A stretch of DNA of 37,532 bases from an uncultured Bacteroidaceae bacterium. Lineage in GTDB: Bacteria > Bacteroidota > Bacteroidia > Bacteroidales > Bacteroidaceae. The position numbers and the translations under genes were made by a program. The DNA lies in NCBI GenBank assembly GCA_904501775.1, contig CAJGCJ010000004.1, positions 1-37,532 of the forward strand, given 5' to 3'. Positions 22,261-31,276 of this stretch are shown here, one piece after another (within the stretch, counting starts at the first letter, position 1; every line of letters starts with the position of its first letter). Below the pieces are notes generated by a model that was not told the origin of the DNA, ran no database searches, and saw only the letters and a program-made list of their open reading frames with translations.

Positions 22261-25200
22261 ATGACAAGAAGGGTAGCATATATACTGTTTTTGCTGATTT
22301 TCGCCATAGGCGCTAAAGCACAATTTGTCGAGGTCGATTGGTCGCGATTCGAACGCGATACGATACTGCCTCTCTATACTACTACGTTCAATCTTCCCGA
22401 TGACGCGCATCTATACAGATACTCTGTGAATATCGAGTATCCCGAAACCGAGGTTATGACAAAAGCCGAGGCCGAAAGATATAAGGTTGTCGAGAACAGG
22501 GCGCTTCTGTCATCGTACCCTCTTCCCGAGTTCAGTATCGGTGTCTCTTCGAAAAAGTATATGCTTGATGTGAGCTTTGTTCCTATAATATTCTCGCAGG
22601 GTAAGTATATGCGTGTAAAGTCGTTCAAGCCTGTGATAAAAAGGGAATTGAATGTACATGCTGCAATGCAGCATGTGATGGCTGCTCCGGGGAAAATAAG
22701 AGGCTATGCCCCTTCATCGGTGCTTGCTTCGGGGAAATGGGCCAAGATATGTGTTCCGTCAGAAGGTGTATATAAAATTACCGATGCCCAGTTGCGTAAG
22801 ATGGGATTCAGCAATCCTGACAAGGTGAGTCTGTTTGGCTATGGTGGCGAGGTGTTGCCCGAGACCGGTTTGAATCTTCTTCCCGATGATTTGCAAGAGA
22901 TTCCCCTTTGGCGCGAGGATGGCTATATGCTGTTCTATGCCAACGGTACAGTAAAGTGGGAGTACAGTGCAGGACGCTATGTGCACAAGCAGAATATATA
23001 TTCTGATTTCAGCTACTATTTTTTGTGCGAGAGTGATTCCGAGCCTATGCAGTTCCCTCTTAAGGAGTACAGTTCGCCCGCTGTTACCTATACAACCTAT
23101 CCCGATTATGCTTTGCGCGAAAAAGAGGAGTACTCACTCTGCCGTTATGGCCGTGCGCTGCTCGAGGAGTATGATTACTCAAGCGGCCGTTCAGTAAGCT
23201 ATACTTTCGACCTCGAAGGGGTGCAGCCGGGCAGCAATGCTATAATAGACCTCTCTTTTGGCTCCAATGCAACAAGTAAAAACTCTGTTTCAGTCGAGGT
23301 TAACAAGATAAAGGTAGGCTCGCTGTCATTGCCTAAGGCCGGTTCACACGATGACGCAAGAATCTCTCAGACATCGTTCTCCACCACCAATCTGTCGGCA
23401 CAGACCGGCGTGATGTTGACTCATACGGTATCTAATGCATTGGTGTCGGGACATCTCGATTTCATCAGAATCAATTATACCCGTTCGCTCTCTTTGCGTG
23501 GTTCAAACATCCTGTTCCGAGGAGCAGCGAACAGTGTGAATGCTACTTTTGAAATTTCCAATACAACACCCGATACGCATGTGTGGCAGGTTACCAACCC
23601 TGAGGCAACAACAGAGGTTACCGGCAGTTACAGCAATGGAAAGTATGCGGTTGTGGCTCCGGCAGGGTATGACGAGAAACTTGTGGCGGTAGACGTAAAG
23701 GGCGAATTTCCCTCTCCCGTATATGTGGGTGCAGTGGAAAACCAGAACCTACATGCCGTTGAACAGGCTGATATGGTGATAGTGATACCCTCCAACAGGG
23801 CCTTTATAAACGAGGCAGAACGGTTGGCACAGGCGCACCGTGATATGGATGGGTTAAGTGTCGAAGTGGTTACGGCCGAGCAGGTGTACAACGAATTCTC
23901 TTCGGGTACCCCGGATGCTACTGCATATCGGCGCTTCATGAAGATGCTCTACGACAGGGCAGAGTCGGCCGAAACTGCTCCGAAATATCTGCTGCTGTTC
24001 GGAGATGGAGTGTCGGACAACAGACTAATAACCTATCCGCGCACCAAGCAGGATAATATGCTGCTCACCTATCAGAGTGAGAACTCGGTGAGTTCGCTGT
24101 ACTCATATGTTCTCGAGGACTATTTCGGATACCTCGACGACAACGAAGGCGGTAACTTTATACGCGATAAGGTGGATGTTGGTGTTGGACGACTTCCTGT
24201 GCAAACAGCCTCGCAGGCTAAGGAGGTGGTAGACAAACTCATTGCCTACATGCATAACAAGACACCCGGCTCATGGCAGAATGTAATTCTCTTGCTTGCC
24301 GATGATGGTGACGAGTCCATCCCTAACCAGCATATGAAAGATGCCGAGGCTATTGCCGGGATATTCCGCGAGAGTTTCCCCTCATTTATGGTTGATAGAA
24401 TCTATTGGGACGATTATCCTGTTGAGGTACTTGCGACAGGAAACAGTTATCCGCTTGTTACCGATGCAATTTACAATCGCCTTGCCGATGGCGCACTTGT
24501 GGTAAACTACTCGGGACATGGCAGTGCAAGTGTGCTGTCGCATGAACTTGTGTGGAAAACAACGGACATGACTGCGCTGAAATCGTCGAAAGTGCCATTC
24601 TGGGTTACTGCATCGTGTGATATAACTCCGTTTGATATCGGTGACGGCTCTTTGGGCGAATCGGCAATACTCAACCCCAATGGTGCGGCAATAGGTCTTC
24701 TGACATCTACGCGAACTGTGCTGCAAACATATAACGCAATCATTAACCAGCAGTTCATGAAGCATCTTGTTACTCCCGATGCTGGATGCAGAATGCCTAC
24801 TGTGGGCGATGCACTGCGTCTTGCCAAATGTGCTGTGATATCGGCCGGCACCGATCTCTCCGAGAATAAATTACAATATGTGCTTGTGGGCGACCCTGCA
24901 TTGCGCCTGCATGTGCCCCGTCATAAGGTGGTGGTCGATAGATTCAACGCTGCTTCGGCAACGGAAGAGGGTAGGGTGTCGGCTGGTGGAATGGTCGAGG
25001 TTGAAGGATATATAAAAACCTCAGACGGCGACATTGTCATCGGTTACAAGGGCACAATCTCCACAACTATGTTCGACTGTATCGAAGATGTATATACACG
25101 CAATAATACAGATCTTGGAGCCTATCAATACACCGCGTTCCGCAAGAAATTGTATATGGGCAACGATTCTGTGGTGGATGGCCGCTTCAAACTCTCAATT

Positions 25201-26007
25201 CCTGTCCCCATGGATATAAGTTACAGCGACGAGCAGGGTATGATGAACTTCTTCGCTACCGACTCTGCCGGCAATTCGGCACAGGGCTGTTACGATAATT
25301 TTACCGTTGGTGGAACATCATCCTCTTTGGCGCAGGATAACGAAGGCCCGCAGATAGAGATGTATCTGAATACCGAGTCGTTTATATCGGGCGATGAGGT
25401 CAATTCCACACCACGCCTTTTTGTTAAACTGTTTGATGAAAGTGGTATAAATACAGTCGGAACAGGAATAGGACACGACATTATGGCTATAGTGGATAAC
25501 AATATAAAGTATACCTATAATCTCAATAGCACATTCGTTGCGACTGTTGGCGATTATCGTAGCGGAAGTATCGAGTTTTCTCTCGACAGCCTGCCTCAGG
25601 GTGAGCATACTCTGCTGCTGCGTGCTTGGGACCTGTATAATAACTCTTCGACCGATACGTTGCATTTTGTGGTAGTGCCCAATCTCTCCCCCGATCTTGT
25701 AGATGTGAAGGTAACCCCCAACCCCTTGCGCTATGGCGAGAATGCATGTTTCATGCTTACACATAACCGTCCGGGCTGCGATGTCAATGTCTCGATAGAA
25801 CTGTTCAATTTCCAAGGACAGGTGTTATGGCGCTACGATGAGCGTATCTATTCAGATACCAATGCGTGCGAGGTCAACTGGAATGTTGCGATGCAGAATG
25901 GTGCCCCAATACCTACGGGAGTATACCTCTATCGTGCAACAATCTCCGAAGGTGGTGGCAGTGCGCGTTCAAAGACACGAAAATTAATAGTACTGAACAA
26001 TAAATAA
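22261..26007 (+). CDS. porU: Type IX secretion system sortase PorU
   Basis: PorU is the surface transpeptidase-like protease that cuts the C-terminal signal from type IX cargo and links the cargo to lipopolysaccharide. 1248 residues. Residues 1-20 form a signal peptide ending AKA|Q. The gingipain (C25) domain spans roughly 500-830: LLFGDGVSDNR, DYFGYLDDNEGG, VGVGRLPVQTASQA, then NYSGHGS with the catalytic His at 753 and TASCDITPFD with the catalytic Cys at 786. Beta-sandwich domains follow, and a C-terminal domain ends with NPLRYGENACF, LFNFQGQVLWR and GAPIPTGVYLYRATI, the fold of type IX C-terminal signals. The order porU, porV, ispF is the same as in Porphyromonas gingivalis, which supports the assignment strongly. 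Confidence 0.95.
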   Translation: MTRRVAYILFLLIFAIGAKAQFVEVDWSRFERDTILPLYTTTFNLPDDAHLYRYSVNIEYPETEVMTKAEAERYKVVENRALLSSYPLPEFSIGVSSKKYMLDVSFVPIIFSQGKYMRVKSFKPVIKRELNVHAAMQHVMAAPGKIRGYAPSSVLASGKWAKICVPSEGVYKITDAQLRKMGFSNPDKVSLFGYGGEVLPETGLNLLPDDLQEIPLWREDGYMLFYANGTVKWEYSAGRYVHKQNIYSDFSYYFLCESDSEPMQFPLKEYSSPAVTYTTYPDYALREKEEYSLCRYGRALLEEYDYSSGRSVSYTFDLEGVQPGSNAIIDLSFGSNATSKNSVSVEVNKIKVGSLSLPKAGSHDDARISQTSFSTTNLSAQTGVMLTHTVSNALVSGHLDFIRINYTRSLSLRGSNILFRGAANSVNATFEISNTTPDTHVWQVTNPEATTEVTGSYSNGKYAVVAPAGYDEKLVAVDVKGEFPSPVYVGAVENQNLHAVEQADMVIVIPSNRAFINEAERLAQAHRDMDGLSVEVVTAEQVYNEFSSGTPDATAYRRFMKMLYDRAESAETAPKYLLLFGDGVSDNRLITYPRTKQDNMLLTYQSENSVSSLYSYVLEDYFGYLDDNEGGNFIRDKVDVGVGRLPVQTASQAKEVVDKLIAYMHNKTPGSWQNVILLLADDGDESIPNQHMKDAEAIAGIFRESFPSFMVDRIYWDDYPVEVLATGNSYPLVTDAIYNRLADGALVVNYSGHGSASVLSHELVWKTTDMTALKSSKVPFWVTASCDITPFDIGDGSLGESAILNPNGAAIGLLTSTRTVLQTYNAIINQQFMKHLVTPDAGCRMPTVGDALRLAKCAVISAGTDLSENKLQYVLVGDPALRLHVPRHKVVVDRFNAASATEEGRVSAGGMVEVEGYIKTSDGDIVIGYKGTISTTMFDCIEDVYTRNNTDLGAYQYTAFRKKLYMGNDSVVDGRFKLSIPVPMDISYSDEQGMMNFFATDSAGNSAQGCYDNFTVGGTSSSLAQDNEGPQIEMYLNTESFISGDEVNSTPRLFVKLFDESGINTVGTGIGHDIMAIVDNNIKYTYNLNSTFVATVGDYRSGSIEFSLDSLPQGEHTLLLRAWDLYNNSSTDTLHFVVVPNLSPDLVDVKVTPNPLRYGENACFMLTHNRPGCDVNVSIELFNFQGQVLWRYDERIYSDTNACEVNWNVAMQNGAPIPTGVYLYRATISEGGGSARSKTRKLIVLNNK

Positions 26008-26059
26008 TAGAAAAGTAAGTTTAATATTAGGTAGGACAATCTAAACAGATTATAAAACG

Positions 26060-27256
26060 ATGATTAAGGAGAGACTTATATTTGCTTTGGTGTGTGTGAT
26101 GCTGGCGTTGACGGCTTATGCCCAGAAAGATCAATTTAACCCAGTGAATACAGGTGTGACTTCACTGTCAATCGCGCCTGATGCCCGTGCCGGAGCGATG
26201 GGTGATATCGGTGTGGCAACCGACCCCGATGTGAATTCGCAATACTGGAACCCTGCAAAGTACCCTTTCAATATTGCACGTGCCGGCCTTTCGATGTCAT
26301 ATACCCCTTGGTTGCGACAGTTGGTAAACGATATTGACTTGGCCTATCTTGCAGGTTTTTATAGAATAGGCGATTATTCGGCAGTGAGTGGCTCGCTTAC
26401 ATATTTCTCGCTCGGTGAGGTTATTGCCGAGGAGTATACGATAAAACCCTATGAGTTCGCGGTGGATGTCGCATACTCGAGAATGTTGTCCGAGACCTTC
26501 TCGGCTGCGGTTGCTCTGCGTTTCATATATAGCGACCTGCAGTACGACTACGAAGAGGATATGGAGCCCGGAACAGCTTTTGCTGCCGACCTTGCCCTCT
26601 ACTATAATAACTACATAATGCTGGGAAACAGGGAGTGTATGCTTGGTCTGGGACTGAATGCTTCCAATATCGGTAGCAAAATCTCGTACGACGGCGGTAA
26701 TACAAATGAATTCATCCCTACCAATCTGCGTTTGGGTGCATCGTTGCTTGTTCCTATTGACGAGTACAATACCATTTCGTTCAGTGTCGACCTCAACAAA
26801 CTGATGGTTCCCACACGTCCCACATACTCGCAGTTTATGAGCGAGGAGCATGGCGATGTGAACAGCGACGATTCACAATATAACTCATACTATTCCGAGT
26901 ACCAGGGATGGCTCGAGTCGACAGGATATAACGATGTCTCTTCAATCTCGGGTATATTCAAGTCTTTCGGTGATGCTCCCGGCGGCTTTAGCGAGGAGCT
27001 CAAGGAGATTTACGGAGGTATAGGTGTTGAGTACTGCTATAACCAGCAGTTCTCTTTGCGTGGCGGTTATCATTACGAGAACGAGTATAAAGGTAACAGA
27101 AAATATTATACTCTTGGTGCAGGCTTTAAGATGAGTGTGTTCTCGCTCGATGCAGCATATCTTATATCTGCGGCGCAAAGCAACCCTCTTGACCAGACAT
27201 TGCGCTTCTCGCTTTCGTTTGACATGGATGGATTACGTGATATCTTCGGTCGTTGA
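26060..27256 (+). CDS. porV: Type IX secretion system outer membrane protein PorV (LptO)
   Basis: An outer-membrane beta-barrel of the FadL-like fold that shuttles type IX cargo from the translocon to PorU. 398 residues with a signal peptide 1-21 (ALTAYA|Q). The start of the mature part has the family block SLSIAPDARAGAMGDIGVATDPDVNSQYWNPAK. Barrel strands alternate aromatic and small residues and the protein ends in LRFSLSFDMDG plus a short tail. It follows porU by 52 bases. Confidence 0.94.
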   Translation: MIKERLIFALVCVMLALTAYAQKDQFNPVNTGVTSLSIAPDARAGAMGDIGVATDPDVNSQYWNPAKYPFNIARAGLSMSYTPWLRQLVNDIDLAYLAGFYRIGDYSAVSGSLTYFSLGEVIAEEYTIKPYEFAVDVAYSRMLSETFSAAVALRFIYSDLQYDYEEDMEPGTAFAADLALYYNNYIMLGNRECMLGLGLNASNIGSKISYDGGNTNEFIPTNLRLGASLLVPIDEYNTISFSVDLNKLMVPTRPTYSQFMSEEHGDVNSDDSQYNSYYSEYQGWLESTGYNDVSSISGIFKSFGDAPGGFSEELKEIYGGIGVEYCYNQQFSLRGGYHYENEYKGNRKYYTLGAGFKMSVFSLDAAYLISAAQSNPLDQTLRFSLSFDMDGLRDIFGR

Positions 27257-27282
27257 CCGTAGTAAAAAATAATGCTTGAATT

Positions 27283-27756
27283 ATGATAAGAGTAGGTTTT
27301 GGAATGGATGTCCATCGTCTTGTCGAAGGACGCGATTTGTGGATTGGCGGTATAAAGATACCGTATGAGTTCGGGTTGGACGGTCATTCGGATGCGGATG
27401 TACTGATTCATGCAATCTGTGATGCCCTATTGGGTGCTGCCAATTTGCGTGATATCGGTTTTCAGTTTCCCGACAATTCCAATGAGTTCCTGAATATTGA
27501 CAGCAAGATACTTCTGCATCGTACAAACGAACTGCTTAAGGAGAAGGGTTACAAGATAGGAAATATTGATGCGACGGTGGCTGCTCAGGCTCCCAAACTG
27601 AACCCTCATATACCTGTTATGCAAGAGACAATGGCCAAGGTGCTCGGCATAGACCCGGATATGTTGTCCATCAAGGCAACTACCACCGAGAGGCTCGGTT
27701 TCGAGGGACGTAAAGAGGGTATAACAGCCTATGCTGTGGTGTTAATAGAGAAATGA
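27283..27756 (+). CDS. ispF: 2-C-methyl-D-erythritol 2,4-cyclodiphosphate synthase
   Basis: IspF makes the cyclic diphosphate of the MEP isoprenoid pathway. 157 residues, full length. Zinc ligands are Asp 9 and His 11 in FGMDVHRL and His 43 in LIHAICDALLGAANLRDIG. GHSDADV precedes, and AQAPKLNPHIP plus the C-terminal ATTTERLGFEGRKEGI match the family. Last gene of the rex to ispF run; a terminator begins 14 bases after the stop. Confidence 0.96.
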   Translation: MIRVGFGMDVHRLVEGRDLWIGGIKIPYEFGLDGHSDADVLIHAICDALLGAANLRDIGFQFPDNSNEFLNIDSKILLHRTNELLKEKGYKIGNIDATVAAQAPKLNPHIPVMQETMAKVLGIDPDMLSIKATTTERLGFEGRKEGITAYAVVLIEK

Positions 27757-27770
27757 CCATTGAGATAGAT

Positions 27771-27812
27771 AAATCCTCCCGTCTTTGTAGCGAGGAGGAT
27801 TTTTTATTTTTG
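27771..27812 (+). terminator. Terminator after ispF
   Basis: Stem AAATCCTCC (27771-27779) with GGAGGATTT (27794-27802), a loop of about 14 bases that can add two further pairs, and a long T-tract TTTTTATTTTTG. It lies inside a longer open frame that continues into the phosphoesterase, and so argues against translation of that frame from the ATG at 27753. Confidence 0.88.
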
Positions 27813-27824
27813 ACAGTTGGTTAT

Positions 27825-28640
27825 ATGTCGTGTTGCCGTTTTATAGGTTTTTTGCTTTTTTCGTCATTGCTTGCCTCGTGTGCATCGTTGTCGAGCAGTG
27901 GCGTAGGGCGCATCAGGCATTATGAAATAACAGATGAAAAATTGCCGCCCGAATTCGATTCCACGGTCATTGCCTTTATCTCCGATATCCATTATCCGAG
28001 TAAGTTCACCCGCAAACGTCTCGGCAAGGTTGTGCACCGGTTACGGTGTATAAATCCCGATATAATGCTCTTGGGTGGCGATTATGTGACATCGCCCGTC
28101 TATATGGATGAGCTCTTCGATTCGTTGTCATCGGTAAATGTAGGGGTAGGCATATATGCCGTGCTTGGTAATCATGAGCGGTCAAATGCCGCTTTGGTCG
28201 ATTCTGTAGCCAATAAATACGGGATATACATGCTGAATGATGAGGCTGTTGCTGTTGCATGCGGCAACTCTTTCATTTATCTTGCCGGTGTAAGAGACTC
28301 CTTTAAGGCCGATTCCCTTACCCGTTCGCCTTCGGACTGTGTGAGCGATGATAACTTTACCCTACTCTTGACCCACACGCCCGATTATGTCCAAGATGTG
28401 GCTGCAGAGGCAGCGCTTGCTCTTGCAGGACATACGCATGGCGGTCAGGTAAGTCTTTTCGGGTTGTACACCCCTGTGAAAAACACGCATTATGGAACGC
28501 GATTTCTGAAAGGTCTTAATTATACCGATAAAGGTGTTCCTGTGATAACAACCACCGGGGTCGGTACGTCGCGAAAGAAAGTCCGTTTCTGTGTGCCAAG
28601 CGAGATTATAGTGGTTACACTGAGAAATAATGTGAAGTAG
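27825..28640 (+). CDS. Calcineurin-like metallophosphoesterase lipoprotein (YaeI/LpxG-like)
   Basis: Two-metal phosphoesterase with all motifs: SDIH at residues 53-56, GGDY at 84-87, GNHE at 115-118, LLTHTPD with His 184, and AGHTHGGQ at 201-208. I take the ATG at 27825 (271 residues). It gives a clear lipoprotein signal peptide, MSCCRFIGFLLFSSLLASC, with lipobox LASC and Cys 19. The longer reading from 27753, which overlaps ispF by four bases, would run through the ispF terminator and bury the signal peptide, so I reject it. The protein should be lipid-anchored and face the periplasm. Relatives (YaeI, LpxG) act on phosphodiesters, in some cases on UDP-diacylglucosamine; the substrate here is unknown. 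A possible -7 element, TATTTTTG at 27805-27812, overlaps the terminator T-tract. Confidence 0.88.
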   Translation: MSCCRFIGFLLFSSLLASCASLSSSGVGRIRHYEITDEKLPPEFDSTVIAFISDIHYPSKFTRKRLGKVVHRLRCINPDIMLLGGDYVTSPVYMDELFDSLSSVNVGVGIYAVLGNHERSNAALVDSVANKYGIYMLNDEAVAVACGNSFIYLAGVRDSFKADSLTRSPSDCVSDDNFTLLLTHTPDYVQDVAAEAALALAGHTHGGQVSLFGLYTPVKNTHYGTRFLKGLNYTDKGVPVITTTGVGTSRKKVRFCVPSEIIVVTLRNNVK

Positions 28641-28666
28641 AATATCGTAAAGCACGTTGTTTTTCG

Positions 28667-28674
28667 TATCTTCG
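28667..28674 (+). promoter_or_regulatory. Probable -7 element of ribD
   Basis: TATCTTCG followed by CA, about 22 bases before the first candidate ATG (28696). No good -33 element. No FMN riboswitch-like structure fits in the short leader. Confidence 0.5.
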
Positions 28675-28695
28675 CAACATTATCGTGAAATATAA

Positions 28696-29781
28696 ATGAT
28701 TTTGCAGATGAACACTTCAATTCAGCCGGTCGACGAACTCTATATGTACCGATGCATGCAGCTTGCACGCAATGCAGGGGGTAGCACCAGTCCCAATCCG
28801 ATGGTCGGAGCAGTTATTGTTTGCGATAACCGCATAATAGGCGAGGGCTACCATATAAGGGCTGGTGAACCGCATGCCGAGGTAAATGCTGTACGTTCGG
28901 TAAAAGAGTGTGACAGACATCTGCTGAAAGAGTCTACAATATATGTCAGTCTTGAACCCTGTTCGCATTATGGGAAGACACCTCCCTGTTGCGACCTCAT
29001 AATATCCTGCGGAATACCCCGTGTGGTTATTGGAATCACAGATGTCAATGCGCAGGTCAACGGCGAGGGAATATTGCGTATGCAGCGCGCCGGAATAGAT
29101 GTGACAATAGGTGTGCTAAGGAATAAGGCTTTTGAGTTGAACAGGAAATTCTTTACATTGCACAAGGAGGCAAGGCCCTTTATAACTCTTAAATGGGCAC
29201 AGACAGCCGATGGATTCATTGGAAGGAATGTTGACATGGCCGAAGAACACACCTCCTTGAGGATATCCACTCCCGGCTCTATGATGGCAGTGCATAAACT
29301 GCGTGCCCGGAACGATGCAATATTGGTGGGTACCCGTACGGCTCTTATTGACAATCCTTCACTTACGGTGCGCCATTGGTGCGGAAAGAATCCATTACGT
29401 CTTGTAATTGACCGTAAGGGAGTTCTTCCGTCTACATTGAATCTGTTTAACGATGAGGCTCAGACAATCGTTTACACCAATAATGTTGTAGAGGGTAAGT
29501 TTAATGGAAATGTTCAGCAGGTGCAACTCCCTTCCGAGGCCGATACTCTTGTGTTCATACTTGCCCATCTGGCCTCTTTGAAAGTAAACAGCCTGCTGGT
29601 AGAGGGTGGTGCTGCCTTGCACAGTTCGTTTATAGATGCCGGTTTGTGGGACGAAATACGTGTCGAGTGCAACGAAAATCTTGTAATAGGCGATGGAGTA
29701 AAGGCTCCTGCGCTGCCACAAAAGGCTGTTTTGACAGTTGCAAGCTTGTTTAACAACAAGATAATGCACTTTGTCCGATAA
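28696..29781 (+). CDS. ribD: Bifunctional riboflavin biosynthesis deaminase/reductase RibD
   Basis: RibD deaminates and then reduces the pyrimidine intermediate of riboflavin synthesis. With the ATG at 28696 it has 361 residues; an ATG four codons later (28708) is equally possible. The deaminase domain has the zinc site HAEVNAV (His 60, Glu 62) and PCSHYGKTPPC (Cys 89, Cys 98), after SPNPMVGAVIV. The reductase domain starts near residue 150 with ITLKWAQTADGFIG and includes HKLRARNDAILVGTRTALIDNPSLTVR and LLVEGGAALHSSFI. Both halves look complete. It stands alone rather than in a rib operon. Confidence 0.96.
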   Translation: MILQMNTSIQPVDELYMYRCMQLARNAGGSTSPNPMVGAVIVCDNRIIGEGYHIRAGEPHAEVNAVRSVKECDRHLLKESTIYVSLEPCSHYGKTPPCCDLIISCGIPRVVIGITDVNAQVNGEGILRMQRAGIDVTIGVLRNKAFELNRKFFTLHKEARPFITLKWAQTADGFIGRNVDMAEEHTSLRISTPGSMMAVHKLRARNDAILVGTRTALIDNPSLTVRHWCGKNPLRLVIDRKGVLPSTLNLFNDEAQTIVYTNNVVEGKFNGNVQQVQLPSEADTLVFILAHLASLKVNSLLVEGGAALHSSFIDAGLWDEIRVECNENLVIGDGVKAPALPQKAVLTVASLFNNKIMHFVR

Positions 29782-29840
29782 AAAAAACTAAATTATTATA
29801 AATAACACGCTAAAAGTCGCTTCATACGAAAAAATGTTGC

Positions 29841-29848
29841 TAATTTTG
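29841..29848 (+). promoter_or_regulatory. Probable -7 element of the envelope gene cluster
   Basis: TAATTTTG matches TAnnTTTG, 37 bases before the ATG at 29886. The -33 region shows no TTTG at the usual distance. No clear terminator separates it from ribD (gap 29782-29885). Confidence 0.5.
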
Positions 29849-29885
29849 TAGGTTGAATAAAAACCGCAAAACAGTAATTGATTGT

Positions 29886-31256
29886 ATGAAAAAGATATTG
29901 GTAGCATGTTTGATGTTTTCTCCGCTGTTTCTTCTAACTTCGTGTCTCGAAGAGGGTGGTGACGAATATACCATTGATCCCTATGTTGCATTGAAGTCTT
30001 TCAGTCTTGATGACCTGCCGTTGTATACCGGCTATGTTACATCAGAGGGTGAGGATACTGTGGCCGTGTCATGGGTTTATGGTGCAAACTATCCCTTTGT
30101 AATTGATCAGAAGAGCCGTGAGGTCTATAATCCCGATTCTTTGCCTTATGGCGTTGATTTGACAAAGGTCCTCGTCAATGTCGACAGCGACGGAATTGCC
30201 TATCTGTATAGCGACAGCGCCAAAACTTATACAGTCATTACATCTACCGACTCACTCGATTTCTCATACCCCCGCCGTCTCTTTGTATCGGCTTTGGGTG
30301 GCGAATTCGTTCAGGAATATAAAGTTACGGTAAATGCGCATAAGATAGACCCATATCTTATGGTGTGGGACTCTCTGTCGGTAGCTGCCGGAATTGCAAA
30401 GCCTGTTTCCATGTTTGAACAGAATGGTAAACTCTATCTTTTTGGTACAGATGCCGAGGGCAAGGCACTCTCTTCTTCGATAGAGCTTGATGCTCCTGTG
30501 GCATGGAGTGTGGCAGCACCTCTCTCATCTGGCAATGAAACACTTCAGCTCGAGTCTATAAAGCTTTTCAAGGATAAGTTCTATGCTGTAACATCAAGTG
30601 GCATGCTTATGATTTCTGAAGGTGGCGTAGAGTGGCAGAGTGTTGCAAACGATAACAGATTCGTAAATCTGTTTGCTGCAACCGGCAGTGAGCTGTGGGC
30701 AGTAACTGCCGACTCGATACTCTGCAGCAACGACGGAGTCGCTTTTGCTGCAACAGAACAGTTACCCGGCGGCTTCCCCTTGTACAATGTTTCGGCTAAT
30801 ACCTATCCGTTGGCGACCAACAAATATATTACACGCAGCCTGTTGGTAGGCTATCCTACTGAAGAGGAGAATGCAAGACCCATGGTGTGGAACAAATTGT
30901 CTACCGAGGATGAATGGAGCCGATATATCATAGCATCGGATAGCAGCTATTCGTGTCCAGTCTTGCGTCCGTTGTCTGTTATGCAGTACGATAACTCAAT
31001 ATACGCAATAGGCGGTAAAGGACTCTTTGGAAAGGATTCGGTTGATGCCTTCTCGGCAATATATACATCACCCGATAACGGACTTACATGGTCTGAATTG
31101 TCAAATTCAAAGATTAAGTTGCCCGTATCATTGAAGTCGAACGATGCACCCTTCGTGGCTATGGTTGACAGCAAGAAATATATGTGGATTGTTACAGGTG
31201 GAGAAAAGCCTTCGGTGTGGCGAGGTGTGATAAACCGTCTGTTGTTTAAGGATTGA
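29886..31256 (+). CDS. DUF6242-like lipoprotein, predicted beta-propeller
   Basis: A 456-residue envelope lipoprotein. I use the ATG at 29886; a TTG at 29853 would add 11 residues in front of a signal peptide. Residues 1-19 form the lipoprotein signal with lipobox LLTSC and Cys 20, followed by LEEGGDEYT. Residues about 35-150 form an N-terminal beta-sandwich-like domain (VALKSFSLDDLP...YKVTVNAHKI). The rest shows repeated strands with Ser/Thr-Asp and WxxV patterns (LYLFGTDAEGKAL, FYAVTSSGMLMISEGGVEWQSV, SIYAIGGKGLFGKD, YTSPDNGLTWSEL), like sialidase or BNR-type propeller blades including an Asp-box-like SPDNGLTW. I recall DUF6242 proteins next to the porG gene in gut Bacteroidales. Its role in the envelope is unknown. 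Confidence 0.82.
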   Translation: MKKILVACLMFSPLFLLTSCLEEGGDEYTIDPYVALKSFSLDDLPLYTGYVTSEGEDTVAVSWVYGANYPFVIDQKSREVYNPDSLPYGVDLTKVLVNVDSDGIAYLYSDSAKTYTVITSTDSLDFSYPRRLFVSALGGEFVQEYKVTVNAHKIDPYLMVWDSLSVAAGIAKPVSMFEQNGKLYLFGTDAEGKALSSSIELDAPVAWSVAAPLSSGNETLQLESIKLFKDKFYAVTSSGMLMISEGGVEWQSVANDNRFVNLFAATGSELWAVTADSILCSNDGVAFAATEQLPGGFPLYNVSANTYPLATNKYITRSLLVGYPTEEENARPMVWNKLSTEDEWSRYIIASDSSYSCPVLRPLSVMQYDNSIYAIGGKGLFGKDSVDAFSAIYTSPDNGLTWSELSNSKIKLPVSLKSNDAPFVAMVDSKKYMWIVTGGEKPSVWRGVINRLLFKD

Positions 31257-31276
31257 TAGATTGATTTATATATCCC

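Noticed and set aside
25318..25815. A 165-codon minus-strand frame inside porU
   Set aside because: Overlaps the conserved C-terminal domain of PorU and has no sign of a start region.
28620..28707. FMN riboswitch before ribD and T-box before asnS
   Set aside because: Leaders are far too short (about 20-60 bases) and show no conserved core elements.
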